Assembly (NCBI RefSeq): GCF_000019845.1
Contig: NC_010581.1
Span: 687,501 to 751,500 of the forward strand
Direction of reading: 5' to 3'
Origin: Beijerinckia indica subsp. indica ATCC 9039
GTDB lineage: Bacteria > Pseudomonadota > Alphaproteobacteria > Rhizobiales > Beijerinckiaceae
Length of the DNA stretch: 64,000 bases
A program made the translations under genes and the position numbers. This document shows positions 16,902-25,961 of the stretch, one piece after another (positions within the stretch are counted from its first letter, which is position 1; each line of letters begins with the position of its first letter). The notes below the pieces were generated by a model. It searched no databases. It worked only from the letters and a program-made list of their open reading frames with translations, and was not told where the DNA came from.

Positions 16902-17944
16902 GATGCTTGACGCTCCAATGTATTCGTACGGCCACCACAGCTATCACGAATGATGAGTTTCGGCGGCAAAAGGATCCGTTCCTCAGTCCCATCCGGCTGC
17001 TCAATTCGGCGCAGAAGAAGACGCGCTGCGGCTTCGCCTACAGCACGAGGATTGGTCGCTATTGTCGTCAGAGCCGGCCAAGCCGTTGCGGCATTGGGTA
17101 GATCGTCCGTACCGATGACAGCAAATTCAGCGCCGGGATGGAGACCTTTGGAAAGAAGTCGACTGGTTACACCAAGGGCCACCATATCATTGTAACAGAT
17201 CGCCGCATCAGCGGGATTATCACGAGAGAGCAACGCATCAAGAGCCTCGGCACCATCGGCGCTGGTCAGGTTTGTCGGCAGGATCAGATCATGGGACAAT
17301 CCATGTCGATGGAGGGCCCGACGAAATCCCGAGAGGCGTTCGCGCGCGGCCGAATGGAGTTGATTGCCGCCGATGAAGGCGATACGGCGGCGACCATTAC
17401 GCACCAGATGCTCTACCGCTTGCTCGACACCGAATTCGTAATCGGCCCCCACATAGTCACCTTTCTTGGGAGAAAGATAGCGTAGCGTCTGGACACAGGG
17501 AAGACTAAGCCGGTTTAACTCGTCGAGCAAATCGGCGGACGTGCCGGCAGCCGGACAAAGCACGATACCATCGACATTATATTCGCGCAGACGGTGTAGT
17601 TGCCGAAATTGTCGTTCTGGCGACTCGACGCTATTGGCGAGCAGTGACACAATGTCTTGCGCATCCATGACCTGATCGATACCGGCCATGAGTTCGGCAT
17701 AGAACGGGCTGCCGATATTACATAAAAGCAGGCCGATGCTCCCACTGCGGTTACGCCGCATATTGGCGGCACCACGGTTATAGATATAACCGAGTTTGGT
17801 CATGGCTTTTCTAACGCGCTTGCGCGTTTCTGCGGCCACGAGCGGACTTTCGCGCAATACGAGCGAAGCTGTGGCTCGTGAAACGCCAGCCGCTTGCGCG
17901 ACATCGATGAGACTGACGCGTCGCTTTTGTCTATCGTTCGACAT
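16898..17944 (-). CDS. LacI/GalR-family transcriptional regulator (sugar-acid repressor)
   Basis: 348 residues from the ATG at 17944, which has AAGGAGC just upstream; an upstream in-frame ATG (17971) has no such site. The N-terminal HTH is VSLIDVAQAAGVSRATASLVL, followed by the LacI hinge helix region, then a periplasmic-binding-protein-type effector domain (GSIGLLLCNIGSPFYAELMA, DGIVLCPAAGT, AFIGGNQLHSAARERLSGF, AVIGTDDLPNAATAWPALTT). It lies back to back with the gluconokinase gene, with a palindromic operator between them, and resembles gluconate repressors of the GntR(LacI) type. It probably represses its own operon and the other palindrome-headed units. Confidence 0.92.
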   Translation of the reverse strand: MSNDRQKRRVSLIDVAQAAGVSRATASLVLRESPLVAAETRKRVRKAMTKLGYIYNRGAANMRRNRSGSIGLLLCNIGSPFYAELMAGIDQVMDAQDIVSLLANSVESPERQFRQLHRLREYNVDGIVLCPAAGTSADLLDELNRLSLPCVQTLRYLSPKKGDYVGADYEFGVEQAVEHLVRNGRRRIAFIGGNQLHSAARERLSGFRRALHRHGLSHDLILPTNLTSADGAEALDALLSRDNPADAAICYNDMVALGVTSRLLSKGLHPGAEFAVIGTDDLPNAATAWPALTTIATNPRAVGEAAARLLLRRIEQPDGTEERILLPPKLIIRDSCGGRTNTLERQAS

Positions 17945-18125
17945 AGCGCTCCTTGGTCCTCTCTCTTCCATCCCATTCTTTCGTCGATTGGTCTTTTGCT
18001 GGATTGCGCTGATTTCTTTCGATCAGAAGGGCATTTTGGAACCGGATCCATTCTGAAACATGGCGTTTATGCGGCATAAAATAAAGAAAATTTTCTGCGG
18101 AGTCGGAAAATTCACCATTGCCAAT

Positions 18126-18137
18126 TAGATCGATCTA
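18126..18137. promoter_or_regulatory. Operator palindrome TAGATCGATCTA, site 2
   Basis: Perfect 12-bp palindrome in the ~230-base gap between the divergent LacI and gluconokinase genes, 36 bases before the gluconokinase ATG. From this position it could occlude the rightward promoter and autoregulate the repressor gene. Core identical to sites at 16023 and 18973. Confidence 0.82.
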
Positions 18138-18172
18138 TATTTTATTTAATGTGTAAAAGGATCAAGGTCCAT

Positions 18173-18799
18173 ATGCAAACAAATCTAAATGAATCCGGTG
18201 AGGATGCGCCTCACAAATCGGCTTTTCGCGGTCCCGAACAGGACGGTCTCATCGTCAGGCCGACCAGCGCCTTAACTCAAGCTCGTGCTCTATCCGGGAT
18301 GGTGGTCATGGGTGTATCTGGTTGCGGCAAATCGAGTATCGCCCAAAGCCTTGCCGCGAAGCTCGGTTGGGAAATGGTCGAAGGTGACCAGTTGCATCCA
18401 CCAGCGAATATCGCGCGTATGAGTGCGGGGATCCCACTTGAAGATGCGGACCGGCTACCTTGGCTCGACGCTATTGCGGGCGTGGTCGAGGATTGGCGTA
18501 TCCAAGGGCGCCCTGGCGTTGTGACCTGTTCGTCGCTCAAGAAACATTATCGTGAAAGGCTTACCGGACGGATAAAAGATGTCTGTTTCGTTTATCTCGC
18601 CGGTACGGAAGAGCAGATCATGCCGCGCCTCTCGATGCGCACTGGCCATTTCATGCCGACGACGCTTTTACGAAGTCAATTCGACGCCTTGGAAGAGCCG
18701 GGGGAAGACGAAATAGCTCTCTATGTCTCTCTTGAGGCTTCGGTAGAAGAGATTGTTTCGGCGGTTATTAGGGTGCTCAAGCCGCTTCTTGCAAGTTGA
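18173..18799 (+). CDS. gntK: Gluconokinase
   Basis: 208 residues from the ATG at 18173, preceded by CAAGG at 18163-18167; an ATG at 18149 is nearer the operator and has no ribosome site. Phosphorylates gluconate to 6-phosphogluconate. Walker A is GVSGCGKSS, then the WEMVEGDQLHPPANIARMSAGIPLEDADRLPWL segment characteristic of GntK is seen in part, then VVTCSSLKKHYRERL and HFMPTTLLRSQFDALEEP. An N-terminal tail of ~40 residues precedes the usual start of the fold, an unusual addition of unknown purpose. A 6-bp hairpin (18811-18826) follows the stop. Confidence 0.92.
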   Translation: MQTNLNESGEDAPHKSAFRGPEQDGLIVRPTSALTQARALSGMVVMGVSGCGKSSIAQSLAAKLGWEMVEGDQLHPPANIARMSAGIPLEDADRLPWLDAIAGVVEDWRIQGRPGVVTCSSLKKHYRERLTGRIKDVCFVYLAGTEEQIMPRLSMRTGHFMPTTLLRSQFDALEEPGEDEIALYVSLEASVEEIVSAVIRVLKPLLAS

Positions 18800-18970
18800 T
18801 GCAGACAGAACGGAAGGCTGCTTCCGCTTACCTTCGGAACTTGGGAAAAATATCCCGGCGTGATTGCGCTATTTGTTCGAAGAGTGAGAAGAAAGCAGTC
18901 ACCGATCGAGCAGGAATTGTTGGATCTGGGCATTTTGTTTCGGTGCGGAAAGCAAATTTTGGGATTGTGA

Positions 18971-18986
18971 TTTAGATCGATCTAAA
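18971..18986. promoter_or_regulatory. Operator palindrome TTTAGATCGATCTAAA, site 3
   Basis: Perfect 16-bp palindrome, the most extended of the three copies. It lies ~460 bases upstream of the Gfo/Idh/MocA gene and after the gluconokinase gene. It probably controls the unit that runs into the oxidoreductase, transporter and perhaps porin genes, leaving a long transcribed leader. Confidence 0.8.
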
Positions 18987-19013
18987 ATATGTTCGCAAAA
19001 TCGGTGTGGGGAG

Positions 19014-19027
19014 GCTCGAAATCGAGC
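19014..19027. repeat. Short inverted repeat in leader
   Basis: GCTCGA, AA, TCGAGC: a 6-bp perfect dyad 27 bases after the third operator and before the small ORF at 19073. It could be a protein site or a small hairpin at the head of the transcript. Confidence 0.4.
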
Positions 19028-19072
19028 TTCGCCTGTCGCAATAATAAAGAGTCATTTAAAAGGGAGGTAGGC

Positions 19073-19153
19073 ATGCCTATGCACAAGATCGATATGTGTC
19101 AGATAAGGCTGCAGCGGAAACTCCGTAGGGAGTGCTGGCCTTGTCGCACGTAA
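19073..19153 (+). CDS. Candidate 26-residue small protein or leader peptide
   Basis: ATG at 19073 follows a near-perfect ribosome site GGGAGGT with five bases between. The peptide has 26 residues, starts MPMHKIDMC, is very basic in its middle (RLQRKLRR) and ends with a TAA at 19151. I recognise no family. It lies in the leader between the third operator and the Gfo/Idh/MocA gene. It could be a genuine small protein, a leader peptide, or the 5' end of a gene otherwise lost. Confidence 0.4.
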   Translation: MPMHKIDMCQIRLQRKLRRECWPCRT

Positions 19154-19271
19154 AATGACGCAAGCAGTTCCGTATCACTCGGAAGCGTAATCGATCATCA
19201 TCTGCTTTTCTTTACAGTTGGATCTCTCTCAAGCTTTTCCGATTAGCTGGACGAGTTCATGGAAATGTGTC

Positions 19272-19303
19272 TCCAGCTCTACCAGTATTCTGGTAGAGCT
19301 GGA
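19272..19303. repeat. Perfect 14-bp hairpin in long leader
   Basis: TCCAGCTCTACCAG, loop TATT, CTGGTAGAGCTGGA. A 14-bp stem with no mismatch and a 4-base loop; no T-run follows, so it is not a standard terminator. It lies ~145 bases before the Gfo/Idh/MocA start. It would form a very stable RNA structure. Confidence 0.75.
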
Positions 19304-19448
19304 TAGGTGGCTCGACGCAGATAGTCTGATAAGTCAGGTGATTTCAACTCGTTAAAGTGTTGTATTCCAGCCGTTTGATTGCGTGTCATGGAGCTGGAAT
19401 GAAGAGAGATGGTGTCGATCGTCAGCAAGCAGAGGCGAGTGAGGAAAG

Positions 19449-20453
19449 ATGACAAAGACAGTTGGGTGGGGCTTGATTGGAGCCAGCAATGTTGCTCGTG
19501 AATGGATCATCGATGCCATTAGAGCTCAACCTGATAATGAAATTGTTACAGTATTGAGCAGTGATAATGATCGCGCGGCCAACTATGCCGCGGAAAATAA
19601 TATTCCTCACCATTGCACGCAACTCGAAGCTCTTTTATCCGACGACCGGATAGACGCCGTTTATATCAGCACCACAAATGAGCTCCATAAACAGCAGGCG
19701 CTCGCGGCGGCAGCTGCAGGCAAGCATATTTTGTGTGAAAAGCCTCTTGCTCTCAGCCTGAATGATGCCCGTGATATGATTGATGCTTGCCGTCGCGCTG
19801 GCGTCATTATGGCGACCAATCATCATCTGCGCAACGCTGCGACCCATCATGAAATCCGCAGGATGTTGCGGGATAATGTGATTGGAAAGCCGCTTTTTAT
19901 CAGGGTCTTCCACGCCAATTACCTGCCTCCTCATCTGCAAGGATGGCGCGTGAATAACGCGGGCGGTGGAGTGATTTTGGATAGCACGATTCACGATATC
20001 GATACATTACGGTTTCTTCTTGATGCGGAGCCGGTCAGCGTGACTGCGATGACCCAGAGCGCTCTTTTTACCGCCGGTGATCAGGAGGATGGCGTCATGG
20101 CTATAGTGCGCTTTGATAATGGTGCGATTGCCCAGATTCATGGTGCCTATTCCGTCAAGGTCGCACCCGGTGGCATCGAAATCTATAGTACCGACAAGGC
20201 GATTGTGGCGCGCAATGTGATGAGCCAGCGGGCGATAGGACAGGTTTTTCTGAGGGACGCTGAAGGTGAGCACGAAATCCCGATTGTTCATGAGAACCTC
20301 TATCATCGTGCGCTTCGCGCTTTTAATAAGGCGCTTCGCAAAGAGGGGGAGCCCGCCGCTACTGGTGAAGATGGATTGCGGTCTTTGGCCGTAGCATTAG
20401 CAATAAAAGAAGCGGCGCAGACCGGCTGTCAAAGGGAGGTTCAATACGCATGA
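19449..20453 (+). CDS. Gfo/Idh/MocA-family NAD(P)-dependent oxidoreductase
   Basis: 334 residues. N-terminal Rossmann fold begins WGLIGASNVAREWI (GxGxxA variant with Ser-Asn), then DAVYISTTNELHKQQALAAAAAGKHILCEKPLA with the conserved EKP Lys. The C-terminal alpha/beta domain contains GGGVILDSTIHDIDTLRFLL, with the conserved Asp and His pair of sugar dehydrogenases of this family. Substrate unknown, probably a sugar or sugar acid. It overlaps the transporter gene by four bases (ATGA), so oxidoreductase and importer are coupled. Confidence 0.88.
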   Translation: MTKTVGWGLIGASNVAREWIIDAIRAQPDNEIVTVLSSDNDRAANYAAENNIPHHCTQLEALLSDDRIDAVYISTTNELHKQQALAAAAAGKHILCEKPLALSLNDARDMIDACRRAGVIMATNHHLRNAATHHEIRRMLRDNVIGKPLFIRVFHANYLPPHLQGWRVNNAGGGVILDSTIHDIDTLRFLLDAEPVSVTAMTQSALFTAGDQEDGVMAIVRFDNGAIAQIHGAYSVKVAPGGIEIYSTDKAIVARNVMSQRAIGQVFLRDAEGEHEIPIVHENLYHRALRAFNKALRKEGEPAATGEDGLRSLAVALAIKEAAQTGCQREVQYA

Positions 20454-21886
20454 CATCGTCATCCTTAACCTACACAATAAAAAAGGGTACCGGTATGGAA
20501 GATGCGTCAATTACACAAAGCCATGCCGCTACTATACAAAAATCAATTGTTAAACCTGATGCTCGCGATCTGCGGAGAGCAGCTTGGGTGTGCTCTCTTG
20601 GCAGTGCGCTCGAATATTATGATTTCGCACTTTATAGCTTAGCGTCGGCGTTGATCTTTGGTCCGCTGTTTTTTCCTAACCAAGCCGCTGGCATGGCGTT
20701 GATTGCAAGCTTCGGCACTTATTTCCTGGGCTTCGCGGTACGTCCACTCGGCGGTATCCTTTTTGGTTCACTCGGTGATCGATTGGGCCGTAAATTCGTC
20801 TTGCTGACGACGGTAGCCTTGATGGGTGTGGCAAGCACCGCCATCGGTTTGATCCCGACGTTCAGTCAGATCGGGTATTGGGCGCCTGGTTTGCTTGTTT
20901 TCCTGCGCTTGCTGCAAGGGCTGGGCGCGGGGGCTGAACAGGCTGGTGCCGCCGTGCTGATGACAGAATATGCGCCGTCGAGTCAGCGAGGTTTCTACGC
21001 CTCGCTTCCTTTCCTCGGTATTCAAATCGGCACCATTCTCGCGGCGGTCGTCTATTTCGTTCTGCTGATGGGGGTTTCCGATATCACACAGACAGGCTTG
21101 TGGCGTGTTCCTTTTCTCGCCAGCGCAATTATTCTCGGCGTTGCCATTTACATGCGGGTGAGCCTGAAGGAGTCACCCTCTTTCACCAAGCTGGAGAAGG
21201 CGCATAAGACAACAGAAGCACCGCTCCGCAACTTGCTCAAAACCTCGCGCCGCACCGTTCTCCTTGGAATTGGATTACGGCTCGCGGAAAATGGAGCGTC
21301 CTCGATCTATCAGGCTCTGGCTGTCAGTTATATCGTTACCGTCACCGGTCTACAAAGCTCCATCGGTGCCTTGTCTCTCGTTGTTGCCGCCATGCTTGGG
21401 GCGCTTATCGTGCCGCTCGCGGGGTATTTGAGCGATCTCTATGGACGAGTCGCGGTCTATCGTGGCTTTGCTGTCCTGCAGGTCTTGATCGCTTTTCCCT
21501 GCTGGTGGGTATTCAGTCTTGGACATGTTGTGCCCACAATCATTGCTTTCACCATCGCACTCGGCTGCGCGACATGGGGAATGTTTGGTGCGCAAGCGGC
21601 TTTTCTGCCGGAACTGTTTGGTGCGCAACACCGATATATTGGCGTCTCGGTGACGCGTGAAGTGTCCTCTGTGCTAGCCGGTGGTCTGGCACCGCTAATT
21701 GGCTCGGCGATCATCAACCTCGTCGTGCAAAATAACGCGGGGGCTTCACAGCCGGGTCTTCTCGCATGGATTCCTCTCGCTGGCTATGTCGTCCTCTTGA
21801 GCATAGGCACAATTGTAGCAACCTTCTTCCTCCCGGAGCCTCGCGGTCGTGATCTTGATGATATCAGGGATGCGATAAACCAATAA
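20450..21886 (+). CDS. MFS transporter, metabolite:H+ symporter (MHS) type
   Basis: 478 residues, or 463 from the ATG at 20495, which has AAGGG upstream and a more usual N-terminus. Twelve membrane segments. MHS-family signatures: GSALEYYDFALYSLASALIF in the first segment, ASFGTYFLGFAVRPLGGILFG, the GSLGDRLGRKFVL loop motif and the later GYLSDLYGRVAVY. Probably imports a carboxylate, most likely a sugar acid given its coupling to the Gfo/Idh/MocA gene and its place in the LacI-controlled block. Confidence 0.9.
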   Translation: MTSSSLTYTIKKGTGMEDASITQSHAATIQKSIVKPDARDLRRAAWVCSLGSALEYYDFALYSLASALIFGPLFFPNQAAGMALIASFGTYFLGFAVRPLGGILFGSLGDRLGRKFVLLTTVALMGVASTAIGLIPTFSQIGYWAPGLLVFLRLLQGLGAGAEQAGAAVLMTEYAPSSQRGFYASLPFLGIQIGTILAAVVYFVLLMGVSDITQTGLWRVPFLASAIILGVAIYMRVSLKESPSFTKLEKAHKTTEAPLRNLLKTSRRTVLLGIGLRLAENGASSIYQALAVSYIVTVTGLQSSIGALSLVVAAMLGALIVPLAGYLSDLYGRVAVYRGFAVLQVLIAFPCWWVFSLGHVVPTIIAFTIALGCATWGMFGAQAAFLPELFGAQHRYIGVSVTREVSSVLAGGLAPLIGSAIINLVVQNNAGASQPGLLAWIPLAGYVVLLSIGTIVATFFLPEPRGRDLDDIRDAINQ

Positions 21887-22179
21887 GTATTCCCCGAGGA
21901 TTGCGCTGCAACTATTCAGTCCAACATGCAGGCTGTGCTCGAAACACGTCCATAGGACTTGAGCACGGCTGATTTGAAAGCTTCTGAGCCGAAGCAAACG
22001 GCAATGACACTTCAGTCGTTTCCTTTTTTCAGAGGCCTCCTAAACAAATAGAAGCGATCGTTTGCGTCTGAATCTGGTTCGACGCTGTAGGCCTCGTCAG
22101 TTACGTTATCATAAAAATAAAATGCGTGACGGCGCTGCTCAAATACGAGTTTTTGTCGCTATTTTCCGAAGAAACGCCC

Positions 22180-23715
22180 ATGTTTAACAATGTCTCACAG
22201 GTATTTGGTCTCTCTTTCGGGGTCTCTGCAAGTCTCTTCGCCGCTGACTTTTCGATGGCGGCCGATTTGCCCTGGCACAAATCGGCTCCTATGGAATATG
22301 TACGTGTTTGCGATGACTTTGGAGCCGGCTTTTTCTATCTTCCGGGCACGGAAACGTGCCTGAAGGTGGGTGGCCTTGCCTTGACGGAAATGCGTCTTTT
22401 CGACCCTTCCTATAGTATTGGAGGAAATGGATTTTATGGCAACGGAGTCGCACGCCCTGTTGGCGGCTATCTGCCTTCTCCATCACAATATACGAATGCT
22501 CGGTCTCGTGATGCTTACGGCTTCGCAATTCTGGGCCGGGTGGAGCTTGATGCGCGTTCCAAAACCGAATGGGGCACGGTGCGAGCCTTCATGCGTGTCG
22601 ATGCCTATTACGGTTCAAGTCAGGGGGCCGCTTCCGGTGGCTTGGCGCAGGCTCCCAATACTTGGAACGGCTCTGCCGGAACGTCCGCACCCCGTGAAAC
22701 GACGACCGTCAACAAGGCCTTTATTCAATTTGCCGGTCTGACCGCGGGGCGAGCACAATCATTCTTCGATTTCTATGCTGACGCCTACAATTTTGGTTCC
22801 ATTCGGGGCTCCAACGCCACTGTCGCTCTTTTAGCCTATACGGCGACACTCCCTGATGGATGGTCGACATCAATATCATTAGAGGATCAGCCGTCAAGAC
22901 GTGCCGCTATCGGAAGTACCATCGCCGGCTATCAAGCCCAGCCAGCGGGAGTGCGGGTTCCTGATATTGTCGGCAGTTTCCGGCTGGATCGGAATTGGGG
23001 AGCTTTTCAAGTTTCTGCCGCTGCGCATCAGGTGCGTGCCAGTCTTTTTCCATCGAGTGCTTTGGCAATACCTCCCGCGAGTTATGCCTTTCCGAGCTTG
23101 ACTGCAAATGAATATGGCTTTGCGGTGCAGGGTGGTTTGATGATCAATGCCGATCAGATCGCGGCGGGTGACAAATTTTGGTTGCAGGGCGCTTATGAGA
23201 AAGGTGCCTTTAGCTACATCGCGGGCAATAATTTTTCCTATTCCTACGGTGCTGTCAGCCAAAATCGCTACATGGGGTCCGGAATTTCCGCCATGGATAA
23301 TTCGGTTGGATGGAATCCGGAGGTTAATTCCGACTGTGTGTTTACCGGTAGTGGCTCTTGTGAGCGACAATGGGGCTGGGCCTTTGTCGGCGCTTACAAG
23401 CATTATTGGATACCAAGTTTGAGTTCTTCCCTTTTCACCTCCTATTTGGAGACCCATTATAGCGCTAACGCGCTTAATGGCCTTGGTGGTGCTGTCGGTG
23501 TGGCCAATGCGAAGGAGACACGTGTCGGCACCAATCTCATTTGGACACCGCTGCGTGGCTTCGATATTGGCGGCGAGTTTGCTTACATCAATCTTACCCA
23601 GACGCGGCCTGCGGGGCTCGCCTCGGATACGGCTTTAGTTGCCGCCGGCCTGCCTGCCTTCAAGCCGAGCGTTAATACATATGAAACGCGTATTCGTGTT
23701 CAGCGCGCGTTCTAA
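22180..23715 (+). CDS. Outer-membrane porin (alphaproteobacterial Porin_2 type)
   Basis: 511 residues from the ATG at 22180; the longer frame from 22126 begins with sequence unlike a signal peptide. Signal peptide ends near FSMAADLP. The VRVCDDFGAGFFYLPGTETCLKVGG stretch, with its paired cysteines, is the hallmark of rhizobial Omp2/Porin_2 proteins; YGFAILGRVELDARSKTEWGTVRAFMR and FIQFAGLTAGRAQSFFDFY follow, and the protein ends in a beta-strand with terminal Phe (RIRVQRAF). It likely widens uptake of the sugar acids handled here. Confidence 0.93.
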   Translation: MFNNVSQVFGLSFGVSASLFAADFSMAADLPWHKSAPMEYVRVCDDFGAGFFYLPGTETCLKVGGLALTEMRLFDPSYSIGGNGFYGNGVARPVGGYLPSPSQYTNARSRDAYGFAILGRVELDARSKTEWGTVRAFMRVDAYYGSSQGAASGGLAQAPNTWNGSAGTSAPRETTTVNKAFIQFAGLTAGRAQSFFDFYADAYNFGSIRGSNATVALLAYTATLPDGWSTSISLEDQPSRRAAIGSTIAGYQAQPAGVRVPDIVGSFRLDRNWGAFQVSAAAHQVRASLFPSSALAIPPASYAFPSLTANEYGFAVQGGLMINADQIAAGDKFWLQGAYEKGAFSYIAGNNFSYSYGAVSQNRYMGSGISAMDNSVGWNPEVNSDCVFTGSGSCERQWGWAFVGAYKHYWIPSLSSSLFTSYLETHYSANALNGLGGAVGVANAKETRVGTNLIWTPLRGFDIGGEFAYINLTQTRPAGLASDTALVAAGLPAFKPSVNTYETRIRVQRAF

Positions 23716-23746
23716 AATTTGTGATAGTCCGGTTCGGAGTTCCGGC

Positions 23747-24403
23747 ATGAGCCATGATCCTCACACAGACTTGCAATCCGGCTTAGCCTCGATCCTGACC
23801 TCGGCGCCGGTCGTTCCCGTCGTCACGATCGAGGATCTGGCCGATGCCGTGCCGCTCGCCAAGGCGCTCGTCGCCGGCGGTCTTCCGGCCATTGAAGTGA
23901 CCTTGCGCACCAAGGTTGCGATGGAGGCCATTCGTGTCATCGCCGCCGAGGTCGAGGGCGCGATCCCCGGCGTCGGCACGATTTTGGAGGCAAGCCAACT
24001 CGAGGCGGCGCAAAAGGCGGGGGCGCGTTTCGCCGTTTCACCCGGGGCGACGGACCGCCTGCTTGATGCCTCAGCCGCACTCAGCCTGCCGCTGCTGCCG
24101 GGCATTGCAACAGCCTCCGAAGCCATGGCCTTGATTGAGCGCGGCTTCACTTATGCCAAATTCTTCCCGGCGGAGCCCGCGGGCGGCATCCCCTATCTTT
24201 CGGCTCTGGCCACGCCTTTACCGCAACTGACTTTCTGCCCTACGGGTGGCGTGTCAATCGATAGCGCACCGCGCTATCTGGCGCTGCCCAATGTCATCTG
24301 CGTCGGCGGTTCCTGGATGCTCAAACGCGATCATATCAAGGCCAAGGATTGGACCGCTATCGAGAAAGCGAGCGCGGCAGCTGCCGCCATACTCATACGT
24401 TGA
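23747..24403 (+). CDS. eda: 2-dehydro-3-deoxy-phosphogluconate (KDPG) aldolase
   Basis: 218 residues from the ATG at 23747 (GGAG eight bases before); the longer frame overlaps the porin end. It splits KDPG to pyruvate and glyceraldehyde 3-phosphate in the Entner-Doudoroff pathway. Class I aldolase residues are visible: Glu in PAIEVTLRT, the phosphate-site GVGTIL, and Schiff-base Lys in [21 protein letters not shown] closes the barrel. Codon use is GC-rich like pyk. The dehydratase gene (edd) is not in this window. Confidence 0.95.
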   Translation: MSHDPHTDLQSGLASILTSAPVVPVVTIEDLADAVPLAKALVAGGLPAIEVTLRTKVAMEAIRVIAAEVEGAIPGVGTILEASQLEAAQKAGARFAVSPGATDRLLDASAALSLPLLPGIATASEAMALIERGFTYAKFFPAEPAGGIPYLSALATPLPQLTFCPTGGVSIDSAPRYLALPNVICVGGSWMLKRDHIKAKDWTAIEKASAAAAAILIR

Positions 24404-24459
24404 CCTTATACAAACAATATTTTCACCTAGGGAGGCGGCCCGCTGGGCCGATTGAGATC

Positions 24460-25893
24460 ATGCGCCGGTATCGCCGAGCCAAGATTGTGGCAACACTGGG
24501 TCCCGCGAGTTCCAGTCCGGAAACCATCCGGGCTCTGTTTGACGCAGGCGCCGATGTGTTTCGGTTCAATTTCAGCCATGGCAGCCATGAGGACCATCGG
24601 CAGCGCTATGAGATCGTGCGCGCCATCGAGCAGGAAACCGGCCGGCCGATCTCGGTCCTCGCCGATCTGCAAGGGCCGAAACTGCGCATCGGCAAGCTGG
24701 CCGCGGGGCCGGTCATGCTGGAGGAAGGCACGACGATCACCTTTGATCTCGATCCGGAGCCCGGCACGCTCGCGCGGGTGCCTCTGCCGCATCCGGAAGT
24801 CTTCGCGGCGCTTTCGCCTGGGGTCACGCTGCTGATCGATGATGGCAAGCTGCGCCTCACCATCGAGAAGGCCGAGCCGCAATCGGCCGTGGCGAAGGTG
24901 GTGACCGGGGGCCCGCTTTCCGAGCGCAAGGGCGTCAGCATCGTCGGGGCGGTTCTGCCGGTCTCGGCGCTGACCGAAAAGGATCGCAAGGATCTCGCTT
25001 TCGCGCTGGAGCTTGGCGCCGACTGGATCGCTTTGTCCTTCGTGCAGCGGGCCGAAGATCTCGACGAGGTGCGCGCGCTGGCCAATCGTCCGATCGCGCT
25101 GATGGCGAAGCTCGAAAAGCCTTCCGCCATCGACGGGCTCGAAGCCATTATCGCACGATCCGATGCGGTCATGGTGGCGCGCGGCGATCTTGGTGTTGAA
25201 ATGGAGCCCGAGCGTGTGCCGATCGTGCAGCGGCGCATCGTGCATGCGGCGCGGGGGGCCGGCAAGCCGGTGATCGTTGCCACGCAAATGCTGGAATCGA
25301 TGATCACCACGCCGACGCCGACCCGCGCCGAGGCCTCGGATGTCGCGACCGCCATCTATGAGGGCGCCGATGCGGTGATGCTGTCCGCGGAGACGGCGTC
25401 TGGCCGCTATCCGATCGAGGCTGTGACGATGATGAACAAGATCATCACGGCCGTGGAGCAGGACCCTGTATATCGTGAAGGGCTTGATGCGACGGGGCCG
25501 ACGCCGCAGGCGAATGTCTCGGATGTGATCTGCAGCGCCTTGCATCGCTCGGCGGCGATCCTGCCTGTGGCGGCGCTGGTCACCTATACGACCTCGGGCC
25601 TGACGAGCCTGCGCACGGCGCGGGAACGGCCGGCGGCGCCGATCCTGAGCCTGACGCCGGAATTGGCGATCGCGCGGCGCCTGGCGCTGGTTTGGGGCAC
25701 GCATCCGGTGCTCAGCCGTGCGCAGGCGCATGTGACGGACATCGTCGAGGATGCCTGCGCCGCGACGGAAAAGGAAGGGCTGGCGATCCCCGGCGATATT
25801 ATCGCCATAGCCGGCGGCATGCCCTTTGGCGTGTCCGGCACGACCAATCTCCTGCGCATCGCACAAGTGCCAGGCGGTGCCGCCGCCAAATAG
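24460..25893 (+). CDS. pyk: Pyruvate kinase
   Basis: 477 residues starting MRRYRRAKIVATLGPAS, the usual N-terminus. Converts phosphoenolpyruvate and ADP to pyruvate and ATP. Visible: FRFNFSHGSHEDH, the active-site MAKLEKPSAIDGLEAIIARSD and the metal-binding MVARGDLGVEMEPE, then VIVATQMLESM and DAVMLSAETASGRYP. The C-terminal regulatory domain is complete. It follows eda by ~57 bases; both probably share a transcript closed by the strong terminator at 25931. Confidence 0.95.
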   Translation: MRRYRRAKIVATLGPASSSPETIRALFDAGADVFRFNFSHGSHEDHRQRYEIVRAIEQETGRPISVLADLQGPKLRIGKLAAGPVMLEEGTTITFDLDPEPGTLARVPLPHPEVFAALSPGVTLLIDDGKLRLTIEKAEPQSAVAKVVTGGPLSERKGVSIVGAVLPVSALTEKDRKDLAFALELGADWIALSFVQRAEDLDEVRALANRPIALMAKLEKPSAIDGLEAIIARSDAVMVARGDLGVEMEPERVPIVQRRIVHAARGAGKPVIVATQMLESMITTPTPTRAEASDVATAIYEGADAVMLSAETASGRYPIEAVTMMNKIITAVEQDPVYREGLDATGPTPQANVSDVICSALHRSAAILPVAALVTYTTSGLTSLRTARERPAAPILSLTPELAIARRLALVWGTHPVLSRAQAHVTDIVEDACAATEKEGLAIPGDIIAIAGGMPFGVSGTTNLLRIAQVPGGAAAK

Positions 25894-25930
25894 GATCGCT
25901 TTAGATCCCTGCCTTGAATGGATCCACATC

Positions 25931-25961
25931 AACCCCAAAAGCTCCCGCTTTTGGGGTTTTT
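25931..25961 (+). terminator. Strong intrinsic terminator after pyk
   Basis: AACCCCAAAAGC, loop TCCC, GCTTTTGGGGTT, followed by T residues: a perfect 12-bp stem with U-tract, ~40 bases after the pyruvate kinase stop. It also marks the left boundary of the core genome before the AT-rich phage cassette. Confidence 0.93.

Noticed and set aside
24427..25938. Long open frame (503 codons) on the minus strand across pyruvate kinase
   Set aside because: It is antisense to a full, well-conserved pyk; its composition (Arg/Asp/His-rich) is that of a GC-rich shadow frame.
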